The translations under genes were made by a program, and so were the position numbers. DNA of 23,375 nucleotides, taken from NCBI GenBank assembly GCA_039920165.1, contig JBDSEG010000085.1, positions 1-23,375 of the forward strand, read 5' to 3'. Below, piece after piece: positions 7,326-16,071 of this stretch. The first letter of the stretch is position 1, and each line of letters begins with the position of its first letter. The notes below the pieces were generated by a model, which saw only the letters and a program-made list of their open reading frames with translations, made no database searches and was not told where the DNA came from. The stretch is from JBDSEG01 sp039920165 (GTDB lineage Bacteria > Pseudomonadota > Gammaproteobacteria > Burkholderiales > Burkholderiaceae_C).

Positions 7326-8593
7326 GCTATCTCTCCTACATCACCCCTACCGCCACCAGCCCCTGGCACACCTACCTGTCGCAGGTCGACCGTGTGCTGC
7401 CCTACATCGGCCATCTCGCGCATTGGAGCGAGACCTTGAAGCGTCCCAAGCGCGCGCTGATCGTCGACGTGCCGATCGAGATGGACGACGGCACGGTGCG
7501 CCACTTCGAGGGCTACCGCGTCCAGCACAACCTGTCTCGTGGACCGGGCAAGGGCGGCGTGCGCTATCACCCCGACGTGACGCTCGAAGAGGTGATGGCG
7601 CTTTCGGCCTGGATGACGATCAAGTGCGCTGCCGTGGCGCTGCCCTTCGGCGGTGCAAAGGGCGGGATCCGGGTCGATCCGAAGCTCCTGTCGCAAAAGG
7701 AACTCGAGCGCATGACGCGCCGCTACACCAGCGAGATCGGCATCATCATCGGCCCGCAGCGCGACATCCCCGCGCCCGACGTGGGTACCAACGGCCAGAT
7801 CATGGCCTGGATGATGGACACCTATTCGATGAATACCGGCTCCACCGCGACCGGCGCCGTCACCGGCAAGCCGATCCACCTCGGCGGATCGCTGGGGCGG
7901 GTCAAGGCGACCGGGCGCGGCGTCTTCGTCACAGGCCGCGAGGCGGCGCGGCGCATCGGCCTCAAGCTCGACGGCGCACGCGTCGCGGTGCAGGGCATGG
8001 GCAACGTCGGCAGCGCCGCGGCCGAACTGTTCATCGGCGCCGGCGCCAAGCTGGTCGCGGTGCAGGACCATACCGGCTGCCTCGTCAATCCGAAGGGCTT
8101 CGACATGGCCGGGATGATGGCGGTGCTCAAGCGCGACGGCGGCGTCGCGAAGTGCACCGACGGCGAAGCGCTCGATGCCGGATCGTTCTGGGACGTGGAC
8201 TGCGACATCCTGATCCCGGCCGCGCTCGAGGGCCAGATCACGCCGGTGCGCGCCGAGCGCATCAAGGCCAAGCTGGTGCTCGAAGGCGCGAACGGCCCGA
8301 CCTTGCCCGAGGCCGACGACGTGCTGCACGAGCGCGGCGTGCTGGTCGTCCCCGACGTCATCTGCAATGCCGGCGGTGTGACCGTCAGCTATTTCGAGTG
8401 GGTGCAGGATTTCAGCAGCTTCTTCTGGACCGAGGACGAAATCAACCTGCGCCTGGACAAGATCATGGTCGATGCGCTCAGGCACATCTGGGATACCGCC
8501 GACCACCACAAGATCACCTTGCGCACCGCCACCTTCGCGGTCGCCTGCGAGCGCATCCTGACGGCGAGAGAGGAGCGCGGGCTGTACCCCTGA
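7322..8593 (+). CDS. gdhA: Glutamate dehydrogenase (Glu/Leu/Phe/Val family)
   Basis: The 423-aa product is a hexameric-type small glutamate dehydrogenase catalysing glutamate + NAD(P)+ to 2-oxoglutarate + ammonia. The substrate and catalytic region is GPGKGGVRYHP (74-84), LPFGGAKGGI with catalytic K113 (107-116) and DIPAPDVGTN with D153. The coenzyme domain has GMGNVGSAAA (225-234). After the second beta strand, AVQDHTG carries an Asp (249) where NAD-preferring members hold an acidic residue, so NAD+ use is likely (inference). VICNAGGVTVSYFEWVQ is also typical of the family. AAAGGAG lies about 7 bases before ATG 7322, and the start overlaps the DUF885 stop (ATGA), so the two are translationally coupled. 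An NAD enzyme placed after a peptidase suggests a catabolic role. Confidence 0.95.
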   Translation: MSYLSYITPTATSPWHTYLSQVDRVLPYIGHLAHWSETLKRPKRALIVDVPIEMDDGTVRHFEGYRVQHNLSRGPGKGGVRYHPDVTLEEVMALSAWMTIKCAAVALPFGGAKGGIRVDPKLLSQKELERMTRRYTSEIGIIIGPQRDIPAPDVGTNGQIMAWMMDTYSMNTGSTATGAVTGKPIHLGGSLGRVKATGRGVFVTGREAARRIGLKLDGARVAVQGMGNVGSAAAELFIGAGAKLVAVQDHTGCLVNPKGFDMAGMMAVLKRDGGVAKCTDGEALDAGSFWDVDCDILIPAALEGQITPVRAERIKAKLVLEGANGPTLPEADDVLHERGVLVVPDVICNAGGVTVSYFEWVQDFSSFFWTEDEINLRLDKIMVDALRHIWDTADHHKITLRTATFAVACERILTAREERGLYP

Positions 8594-8721
8594 ACGTGCG
8601 CGTTGCCACGCCCATGATCCGGATGCCGTGACGCGATACTCCTGCCAATGAGTCCGCGTCTTGTCCGATCGAACGCCTTCGAGTTCCCTGCGCAAGCGCA
8701 CCGACGATCCGGTGCCCGTCC
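8594..8721 (+). other. Intergenic spacer between gdhA and the glycosyltransferase gene
   Basis: This 128-base spacer is among the longest gaps in the window. I see no T-run terminator, no convincing -10/-35 pair and no ORF with a good ribosome binding site. The only strong structural element nearby is the 10-bp inverted repeat at 8751-8777, just inside the next predicted gene. Confidence 0.5.
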
Positions 8722-10290
8722 GTGACGATCGCCTACGACGAACGCGCAAACGCCCCCGCCTTCGACAGGCGGGGGCGACGTCCGGTGGCGGTCGACGCCC
8801 TGATCGTTGGCGCCGGGTTGCTGCTGTTTGCCATCGTCTGGCTCGGGCAGCTTGATTTCAGCAGCCTGTCGCCGCCGGCCGACAACATCGAGCAGTTGAC
8901 CTGGGTGCGGTCGATGCAGTGGGGCTACTACAAGCACCCGCCGCTGCCGACCTGGCTCCTGTGGTTGCCGGTCCAGGTGCTGGGGTTGACGCAGTGGACG
9001 ACCTATCTGACCGGCGCGCTGATGACCCTCGGGGCCATGTCATTGATGTGGGGGCTGTTGGTGGCGCTGCGTGGTCGCGGCTACGCCACCGTGGCGCTGC
9101 TGGGCGCGCTGTGCGTCAGCTATTACAACGGTCGGCTGAACTACTACAACCACAACATCGTCCTGTTGTTGATGTCGACGCTGGCCGCAGTGATGTGCTG
9201 GCAGGCGGTCGCCACCCGTCGACTGCGCTGGTGGATCGGTCTCGGGCTGGCCATCGGCTTCGGGGCGCTGGCCAAATACCAGATCGCGGTCACCGCGCTG
9301 TCGGTGCTGCTCTTCATTGGGCATCAGCGCGTCTGGAACGATCCGGCCCAGCGGCGTGGCGTGCTGTGCGCTGCGCTGATCGCGCTCTTGCCGTTGTTGC
9401 CGCACCTGCAGTGGCTGCGCGAGCACCATTACGCCACGATCCACTACGCGATGGACTCGTCGCTGGGGGCGAACTTCGGCGCCACGGCGCGCAGTGCGAA
9501 CGCCCTGGGCTGGCTCGCCGACCAGGTCTTCAACCGCGCCTTGCCGACGCTGCTGCTGCTGGCTGCAACGGCATTCATGGTTCGGGGCACGAGGCGGCAG
9601 GCGATTGCGACTTCGGCCCGGCCCGCCGCGCGCGATCCGGCACGCGCTCTGATCCTCGCGTGGGGCCTCGCGCCGCTGGCCTTCATGACGTCGATGGGCA
9701 TCCTGACCGGCGCGAATCTGCAGCTCCAATGGGGCACGCCGTTCCTGCTGTTCCTCGTACCGGCGCTGATGGAACTGGCGCGCAACGTCGACTGGAACGG
9801 CGTCGACCTGCGCACCACGCTGATCGCCTTCGTGCTGATCCAGGCGCTGCTGCTGGCGACCAGCCACCTGAAGTCGCCGCGCGGACTTTCCGGCCTGCGC
9901 GACCGACACTGGCGCTCGTTCGATTCGGCGCTGCTCGCGCAGCGGATCGGCGCCCGGGCGCGCGAGGCGCTGGGCGGTCCGGTGCGGGTCGTGATCGGCG
10001 ACGCGTCCATCGCTGGCGCGCTGGCGCTGCGACTGCCTGAGCGTCCGTTGGTCCTGATCGATGGTCGTTTCGACCGCAGCCCGTGGGTGCCCGCCGATCT
10101 GGTCCAGCGCTGCGGCGCACTGGAACTCGGCTCCATGGGCCTGCCGGGGCAGGTCGAGCCGGTCGGCCCCGAATTCCCCGGCTTGGCCTGGCGCATCGTG
10201 AAGCCGCAGCCGGGGGCAGCACCCTGCCCGGGCCGGACGCTGCCTTCTGATCACGGGCGTCGCCCCGCGGGAGCGAATGACCGAGGATGA
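8722..10290 (+). CDS. Glycosyltransferase family 39 (ArnT/PMT_2-like) membrane protein
   Basis: The product, 522 aa from a GTG at 8722, is a multispanning membrane protein with the layout of ArnT/PMT-type GT-C transferases that move sugars from polyprenyl-phosphate donors in the periplasm. TM1 is about residues 25-43. The following loop holds D54 and E57 in PADNIEQLTW, then WGYYKHPPLPTWL (67-79), the family's catalytic-loop pattern. About ten further hydrophobic segments follow, then a soluble C-terminal part (about 370-522) with VRVVIGD and ERPLVLIDGRFDRSPWV. The acceptor and donor cannot be read from sequence. The start is uncertain: no Shine-Dalgarno precedes 8722 and a strong hairpin lies in codons 10-19; the in-frame GTG at 8785 (codon 22) would place that hairpin in the leader. 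The stop overlaps the DUF2254 start by 4 bases. Confidence 0.85.
   Translation: MTIAYDERANAPAFDRRGRRPVAVDALIVGAGLLLFAIVWLGQLDFSSLSPPADNIEQLTWVRSMQWGYYKHPPLPTWLLWLPVQVLGLTQWTTYLTGALMTLGAMSLMWGLLVALRGRGYATVALLGALCVSYYNGRLNYYNHNIVLLLMSTLAAVMCWQAVATRRLRWWIGLGLAIGFGALAKYQIAVTALSVLLFIGHQRVWNDPAQRRGVLCAALIALLPLLPHLQWLREHHYATIHYAMDSSLGANFGATARSANALGWLADQVFNRALPTLLLLAATAFMVRGTRRQAIATSARPAARDPARALILAWGLAPLAFMTSMGILTGANLQLQWGTPFLLFLVPALMELARNVDWNGVDLRTTLIAFVLIQALLLATSHLKSPRGLSGLRDRHWRSFDSALLAQRIGARAREALGGPVRVVIGDASIAGALALRLPERPLVLIDGRFDRSPWVPADLVQRCGALELGSMGLPGQVEPVGPEFPGLAWRIVKPQPGAAPCPGRTLPSDHGRRPAGANDRG
8751..8777. repeat. Perfect 10-bp GC inverted repeat (hairpin) at the 5' end of the GT39 gene
   Basis: CGCCCCCGCC (8751-8760), a 7-base loop TTCGACA, then GGCGGGGGCG (8768-8777) form a perfect 10-bp stem, preceded by AAA. 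It resembles the stem of an intrinsic terminator, but no T-run follows on the + strand; on the minus strand only GTTTG follows. It may mark the end of the gdhA transcript, block translation of the GT39 gene, or be coding DNA by chance. Confidence 0.6.
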
Positions 10291-11618
10291 CCTTGCTCAA
10301 ACCTGTACGCAAATTCTTCGGCGCTCTGCGCGACTCCTTCGGGCTGATCCCGGGCTTCATGGTGCTGACCGGCATCCTCGGCGCGGTGGCACTGGTCAAT
10401 GTCGATCGATCGGGTCTGGTTCCCACGTGGTTGATCGAAAGCGCCTGGCTCTACGACGGCGGCGGCACGGGCGCGCGGACCTTGCTCGGAGTGGTCGCGG
10501 GGTCGACCATCGGCGTCGCCGGCACCGTGTTCTCGATCACCATCGCCGCGCTGTCCCTCGCAGCGGGCCAGATGGGGCCGCGCCTGCTGCGCAATTTCAC
10601 GCGTGACCGTGGCAACCAGGCCACGCTCGGCGCGTTCCTGGGGACGTTTTCCTACGCACTGATGGTGTTGCGCAGCGTGCGAACGCAAAGCGAAGGCGAG
10701 TTCGTTCCGCACCTGTCGATGAGCGTGGGCATCTTGCTCGCCTTCATTTGCGTCGGAACCCTGGTGTATTTCGTCGGCCGCATGGCCGGCCGAATCAACG
10801 TCGACACGGTGATCGAGTTGGTGAGCGGCGAGTTGCACGCCGCGATCGAGCGTGTCGGAACCCGGGCGCCGCAGGCCGAACCGCCCCCGGCGTCGACATG
10901 GCACGGCGCCGAAATCGTGACCGACCCGCGGCGCGGCTACGTCGAGCATCTGGATGCCGACCAGCTCGCTGACTGGGCCGACGAACACAAGACGCGGCTG
11001 CGGCTCCTCGTGCGACCCGGCGACTATGTTTTCCCCGGTGCCGCCTTTGCACTGGTCAACCCGCCGGTCGATGGCGTGGGCGAGGCCATCCGCGACGCCT
11101 CCACGCTGAAGTCCGAGCGCTCCAGCGTGCACGATCTCGAGTACGCCGTCCGGCAGCTCGTTGAAGTCGCGGTCAGGGCGCTCTCACCGGGAATCAACGA
11201 TCCCAACACGGCCATCGGTGCGCTGGACCGGCTCGGCGCCGCCCTGTGCAATCTCGCGCCGCTGGCGCTTCCGAACGGCGTCTACCTGCGCCGCGAGCGA
11301 TGCGTGCTGCTCGTCAGCGCCGTCGACTACGGTGGTCTGGTCGATGCGATGTTCCACCTCGTTCGCCAGAATGCAGCCGGCAGTGCCGCGGTGCTCATTC
11401 GCATGCTCGAAGTGCTGACGGCGGTCGCTTCCGGCGAGCGCGCTCCGGCGCGCGTAGCCGAACTCGAGCGGCATGCCGACCTCATCCTCGGCGATGCGCA
11501 GCGCGATGTGAAGACGCCCGCCGACCTTGCGGACCTGCGCGGCAGGCATGACCGCTTCGTTGCCGTGGCACTGCATGGCCCGGCGGTCGCCAATGTCGAC
11601 GACCCGTTTAGACGATGA
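10287..11618 (+). CDS. DUF2254 domain-containing membrane protein
   Basis: The 443-aa product matches the DUF2254 family, predicted inner-membrane proteins of unknown function. Four hydrophobic segments are visible, at about 20-38, 66-93, 112-129 and 143-164, with the family-like stretch GVAGTVFSITIAALSLAAGQMGPRL (77-101) around the second. A large soluble part (about 165-443) contains the conserved-looking block LSPGINDPNTAIGALDRLG. The start ATG 10287 overlaps the glycosyltransferase stop (ATGA), suggesting coupling; GAGG touches the ATG and a GGGAG lies 13 bases away, so neither is an ideal Shine-Dalgarno. It sits upstream of a mechanosensitive channel and a cation/proton antiporter, which hints at a role in ion or osmotic balance, but no function is established and none is visible from motifs. 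Confidence 0.88.
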   Translation: MTLLKPVRKFFGALRDSFGLIPGFMVLTGILGAVALVNVDRSGLVPTWLIESAWLYDGGGTGARTLLGVVAGSTIGVAGTVFSITIAALSLAAGQMGPRLLRNFTRDRGNQATLGAFLGTFSYALMVLRSVRTQSEGEFVPHLSMSVGILLAFICVGTLVYFVGRMAGRINVDTVIELVSGELHAAIERVGTRAPQAEPPPASTWHGAEIVTDPRRGYVEHLDADQLADWADEHKTRLRLLVRPGDYVFPGAAFALVNPPVDGVGEAIRDASTLKSERSSVHDLEYAVRQLVEVAVRALSPGINDPNTAIGALDRLGAALCNLAPLALPNGVYLRRERCVLLVSAVDYGGLVDAMFHLVRQNAAGSAAVLIRMLEVLTAVASGERAPARVAELERHADLILGDAQRDVKTPADLADLRGRHDRFVAVALHGPAVANVDDPFRR

Positions 11619-11684
11619 CCCACCCAGGCGGCCCGCCCTCGTCCGCGCCCATTCAAATATTTCACCAACTACTTCCAGCACTCC

Positions 11685-12647
11685 ATGGAATTCTTCGGCA
11701 TCAAATGGGTCGGGCTGAACGCCGAAAGCGGCACAAAGCTGGCTCTCTCGCTCGCCTTCATCGCCGCCGTGCTGGGCATCAGCGCGGCGCTGCGCTGGAT
11801 CGCCGGGCTCGCTCTGAGAAGGAGCGACCACGACAGCCTGCAGACCAAGTTCTGGACCCGGCAGGGCGTCAGCCTCGCGGCCACGATCGTCCTCATCGTC
11901 GGGCTGCTCTCGATCTGGTTCAACGATCCGACCAACCTGTCCACGGCCTTCGGTCTGATGTCGGCCGGCCTGGCGTTCGCCCTGCAACAGGTCATCACGT
12001 CGATCGCGGGCTATTTCGTAATCCTGCGCGGTTCGACCTTCACGGTCGGCGATCGCATTTCGATGGGGGGCGTGCGCGGCGATGTGATGCGCCTCGGATT
12101 TATCCAGACGACGATCATGGAGATGGGTCAGCCGCCGCAGGTGCAGGCCGCCGACCCGGCAATGTGGGTACGGAGTCGACAGTTCACGGGCCGCATCGTC
12201 ACGGTGACCAACTCGAAAATCTTTGCCGAGCCGGTCTTCAACTACACGCGCGAGTTCCCGTACATCTGGGAGGAAATGGCCATCCCCATCGGCTACAAAT
12301 CGGATCGGGCCAAGGTCGAGACGATCCTCCTCGAAACGGCGCGCCGGCATGCGGTCGATCCGCATGCGATGGCGGATCGGGCCAGGAGAGATCTCAAGGA
12401 CCGCTTCGGCATCGAGCCGCTCGATCTGGAGCCGCGCGTTTTCTACCGCATGACCGACAACTGGCTCGAGCTGACGATCCGGTTCGCGGTGGCGACACAC
12501 GGGATCCGCCACGTCAAGGATGCGATGAGCCGGGAGATCGTTTCGGCGTTCGAGCAGGCCGGCATCGGACTCGCTTCAGCCACTTACGACATCGTTGGAT
12601 TCCCGTCGATCGAGGTGCGCACCGTACCGGCTGCGCAGCCGCGTTGA
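11685..12647 (+). CDS. MscS-family mechanosensitive ion channel
   Basis: The 320-aa product has three membrane segments (about 17-43, 62-79, 86-113). The last leads into the MscS core: GLMSAGLAFALQQVITSIAG (pore helix TM3, 90-109), then FVILRGSTFTVGDRI (111-125), GGVRGDV and the beta-domain block VTVTNSKIFAEPVFNYTRE (172-190). A C-terminal alpha/beta part follows. MscS channels open under membrane tension and release solutes on hypo-osmotic shock. Between GFIQTTIMEM and the VTVTNSK block lie about 22 residues (QPPQVQAADPAMWVRSRQFT) not found in short MscS. The ATG at 11685 has no Shine-Dalgarno; an AT-rich patch (AAATATTT, 11655-11662) lies about 22 bases upstream and could carry a promoter. 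It is 66 bases after the DUF2254 gene and 6 bases before the antiporter gene. Confidence 0.92.
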   Translation: MEFFGIKWVGLNAESGTKLALSLAFIAAVLGISAALRWIAGLALRRSDHDSLQTKFWTRQGVSLAATIVLIVGLLSIWFNDPTNLSTAFGLMSAGLAFALQQVITSIAGYFVILRGSTFTVGDRISMGGVRGDVMRLGFIQTTIMEMGQPPQVQAADPAMWVRSRQFTGRIVTVTNSKIFAEPVFNYTREFPYIWEEMAIPIGYKSDRAKVETILLETARRHAVDPHAMADRARRDLKDRFGIEPLDLEPRVFYRMTDNWLELTIRFAVATHGIRHVKDAMSREIVSAFEQAGIGLASATYDIVGFPSIEVRTVPAAQPR

Positions 12648-12653
12648 CGACCC

Positions 12654-13916
12654 ATGTTCGATATCGCGGTCATCTTCCTCGTGCTGACGGCGCTGCTCGC
12701 CTATTGCAGCCACCGGTTCCTGCGCCTGCCCACGACGATCGGCGTGATGGCCATCGCGATGCTGCTGTCGTTTGTGCTGATCGGGCTCGACCGGCTGGGC
12801 ATCAGCGGGCTGCATTCCTACGAAGTGTCGTTGCTGTCGTCGATCGACTTCTCCGAGGTGCTCATGCAGGGCATGCTGTCGATGCTGCTGTTTGCCGGCG
12901 CCCTGCATGTCGATCTGGAAGACCTGCGCGCCTTTCGCTGGCAGGTCGCGGGCCTGGCCATCGTCGGCACGATCGTCTCGACGGCGGTGGTCGGCTTCGG
13001 CACCTGGAGCGTGCTGTCCTGGGTGGGCATTCCCCTGCCCTTGTCGTACTGCCTGGTCTTCGGCGCGCTCATTTCGCCGACCGACCCGATCTCGGTCATC
13101 GGCATCCTGAAGTCGGCCGGCGCGCCGAAGAGCATCGAAACCCTCATCGTCGGCGAGTCCTTGTTCAACGACGGGCTCGGTGTCGTCCTGTTCACGCTGT
13201 TGCTCGGTGCTGCGGCATCGAACGCCGTGCCGTCGTTCGGCGACTCGGCGCTGCTGCTCGCACGTGAGGCCGGCGGCGGTATCGCTTTCGGGCTCGTCCT
13301 CGGCTATGCCACCTATCGATTGCTGAAGAGCATCGACAGCTATCAGGAGGAAGTTCTGCTCACGCTGGCGGCGGTTCTCGGCGGCTATGCGCTGGCGAGC
13401 CGGCTGCACGTATCGGGTCCGCTGGCCATGGTGGTCGCGGGGCTGATCGTCGGCAATCACGGCAGGGCGTCGGCGATGTCGCACGACACCGAGCGATATG
13501 TCGACATGTTCTGGGAACTGCTCGACTCGATCCTCAACGCGGTGCTCTTCGTGCTGGTCGGCCTGGAGGTGGTTCTGGTGCATTTTTCCGGCCGCCTCGC
13601 CGGCGCCGCCGTCGCGGCCGTTGTCGTCACGCTGATGGCACGCTTCGTCTCGGTGGGGTTGCCCGTGCTGCTGTGGAAGCAGGCGTTCTCGCTGCCGACC
13701 GGCGCCTGGCGGGTGCTCACCTGGGGCGGCTTGCGTGGCGGCATCTCGGTGGCGCTCGTTCTGTCGCTGCCTGCCAGCGAAGCGCGTGAAACGATCCTCG
13801 CACTGACCTATTGCGTCGTCGTCTTCTCGGTTCTCGTTCAGGGGCTGACCGTCGGCGGCGTCGCCCGTCGACTCGGCGGCGGGTCACCTTCCGAAAAATC
13901 CGATCCTGCGGCGTAA
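12654..13916 (+). CDS. CPA1-type cation:proton antiporter (NhaP/NHE-like)
   Basis: The 420-aa product has about 12 hydrophobic segments and the CPA1 signatures: GALISPTDPISVIGILK with the TDP motif at 143-145 in TM4, IVGESLFNDGLGVVLF with the ND pair at 172-173 in TM5 (the mark of electroneutral Na+ or K+/H+ exchangers), and TWGGLRGGISVAL near the C-terminus. It should exchange Na+ or K+ for H+ at the inner membrane; the ion cannot be read from sequence. There is no long cytoplasmic tail and no RCK/TrkA-C domain. The ATG at 12654 lies 6 bases after the channel stop, so the two genes almost certainly share a transcript. The end converges on the TPR lipoprotein gene, with 38 bases between the stops. 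Confidence 0.92.
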   Translation: MFDIAVIFLVLTALLAYCSHRFLRLPTTIGVMAIAMLLSFVLIGLDRLGISGLHSYEVSLLSSIDFSEVLMQGMLSMLLFAGALHVDLEDLRAFRWQVAGLAIVGTIVSTAVVGFGTWSVLSWVGIPLPLSYCLVFGALISPTDPISVIGILKSAGAPKSIETLIVGESLFNDGLGVVLFTLLLGAAASNAVPSFGDSALLLAREAGGGIAFGLVLGYATYRLLKSIDSYQEEVLLTLAAVLGGYALASRLHVSGPLAMVVAGLIVGNHGRASAMSHDTERYVDMFWELLDSILNAVLFVLVGLEVVLVHFSGRLAGAAVAAVVVTLMARFVSVGLPVLLWKQAFSLPTGAWRVLTWGGLRGGISVALVLSLPASEARETILALTYCVVVFSVLVQGLTVGGVARRLGGGSPSEKSDPAA

Positions 13917-13944
13917 TCGTTCAGCGTCCATTCGGGATTGGATT
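13897..13944 (-). terminator. Possible minus-strand terminator for the TPR lipoprotein gene
   Basis: Read on the minus strand, AATCCAATCC (13944-13935) can pair with GGATCGGATT (13906-13897), ten positions including one G-T wobble, and five T (13898-13894) run through the end of the 3' arm. The loop is long (28 bases), so this is weak. It overlaps the last codons and stop of the antiporter gene. Confidence 0.28.
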
Positions 13945-13954
13945 CTCCGCTCGC

Positions 13955-15106
<1,152 letters not shown>

Positions 15107-15184
15107 GATGGATCGGCCTTTCGAAGGGACCGCAACGAGCGAAACGATGCCTCGGCCGATTCTGCTACCGCATCGCAAGCGCTG

Positions 15185-16069
15185 TCACGCCGAACCAGCG
15201 TGCAGCGCGGTATCAACGACAACCCCGGCGAACACCGCGAAGCCGAGCCAGTGGTTGAGCCGAAACGCCCGGAAGCAGCCGGCGCGGCTGCGCTCGCGGA
15301 TCAGTGTGCCGTGCCAGACCGCGATGGCGGCGGCGACCGCCAGCCCGGCGAAATAGGCAACGCCCAGGCCGATCTGCGCGCCCAGCAGGGCCCAGATCGC
15401 GAGGTATGCGGCGTAGCTCGCCATCACCGCGGCCACGTCGAAACGGCCGAAGGTGATGGCCGAGGTGCGGATGCCGATGCGCAGATCGTCGTCGCGGTCG
15501 ACCATCGCATATTCGGTGTCGTAGGCAATGACCCAGAAGAGGTTGCCGAGCAGCAGCGCCCAGGCGAGCGGCGGCACCTCGGCGCGCGCCGCGGCGAAGG
15601 CCATCGGGATGCCGAAGCTGAACGCCACGCCGAGCACCGCCTGCGGCATCGAGAAGAAGCGCTTGGTATACGGATAGGCGATGCTTACCGCGAGCGCCGC
15701 GAAGCTCCAGGCGATCGTCGCGGCATTCGTCGTGAGCACGAGCGCAAACGCCGCGAGCGCGAGCAGCGCGCCGAAGGTGAGCGCCGCCTTCACGCCGATC
15801 TCGCCGGTCGTCACCGGGCGCTGCGCGGTGCGCTTGACGTGTTTGTCGAACTCGCGGTCGGCCACGTCGTTGACTGCGCAGCCGGCGCTGCGCATGAGAA
15901 ATGTGCCGAGCACGAAAACCGTCAACAGGTGCCAGCCCGGAAAGCCGCGCGCCGCGATCCACAGCGCCGACAGCGTCGGCCAGAGCAGCAGATAACTTCC
16001 CGCCGGGCGACTCCAGCGGATCAGGTCGAGGTAGGCGGCCAGGCGCGAGCGCGCGTGCGCGGGCTGCAT
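15185..16069 (-). CDS. ubiA: 4-hydroxybenzoate polyprenyltransferase (ubiquinone synthesis)
   Basis: The 294-aa product is UbiA, an inner-membrane prenyltransferase that attaches the polyprenyl tail to 4-hydroxybenzoate in ubiquinone synthesis. Both Asp-rich motifs are present: NDVADREFD (67-75), continued by KHVKRTAQRPV, and DTEYAMVDRDDDLRIG (184-199), which bind Mg-diphosphate. The opening LDLIRWSRPAGSYLLLWPTL is typical. Eight or nine membrane helices fit the family and the length is normal (E. coli 290 aa). The ATG at 16069 is 2 bases after the MFS transporter stop, so the two genes form an operon. ubiC, the usual chorismate lyase partner, is not in the window. Confidence 0.95.
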   Translation of the reverse strand: MQPAHARSRLAAYLDLIRWSRPAGSYLLLWPTLSALWIAARGFPGWHLLTVFVLGTFLMRSAGCAVNDVADREFDKHVKRTAQRPVTTGEIGVKAALTFGALLALAAFALVLTTNAATIAWSFAALAVSIAYPYTKRFFSMPQAVLGVAFSFGIPMAFAAARAEVPPLAWALLLGNLFWVIAYDTEYAMVDRDDDLRIGIRTSAITFGRFDVAAVMASYAAYLAIWALLGAQIGLGVAYFAGLAVAAAIAVWHGTLIRERSRAGCFRAFRLNHWLGFAVFAGVVVDTALHAGSA

Positions 16070-16071
16070 CG

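Noticed and set aside
7100..8749. A 549-codon minus-strand frame opposite glutamate dehydrogenase
   Set aside because: It is a shadow of the gdhA codon pattern; the + strand product has complete family motifs and an RBS.
11615..13267. A 550-codon + strand frame overlapping the channel and antiporter genes out of frame
   Set aside because: The channel and antiporter frames carry clear membrane helices and motifs; this frame is Arg/His-rich and without features.
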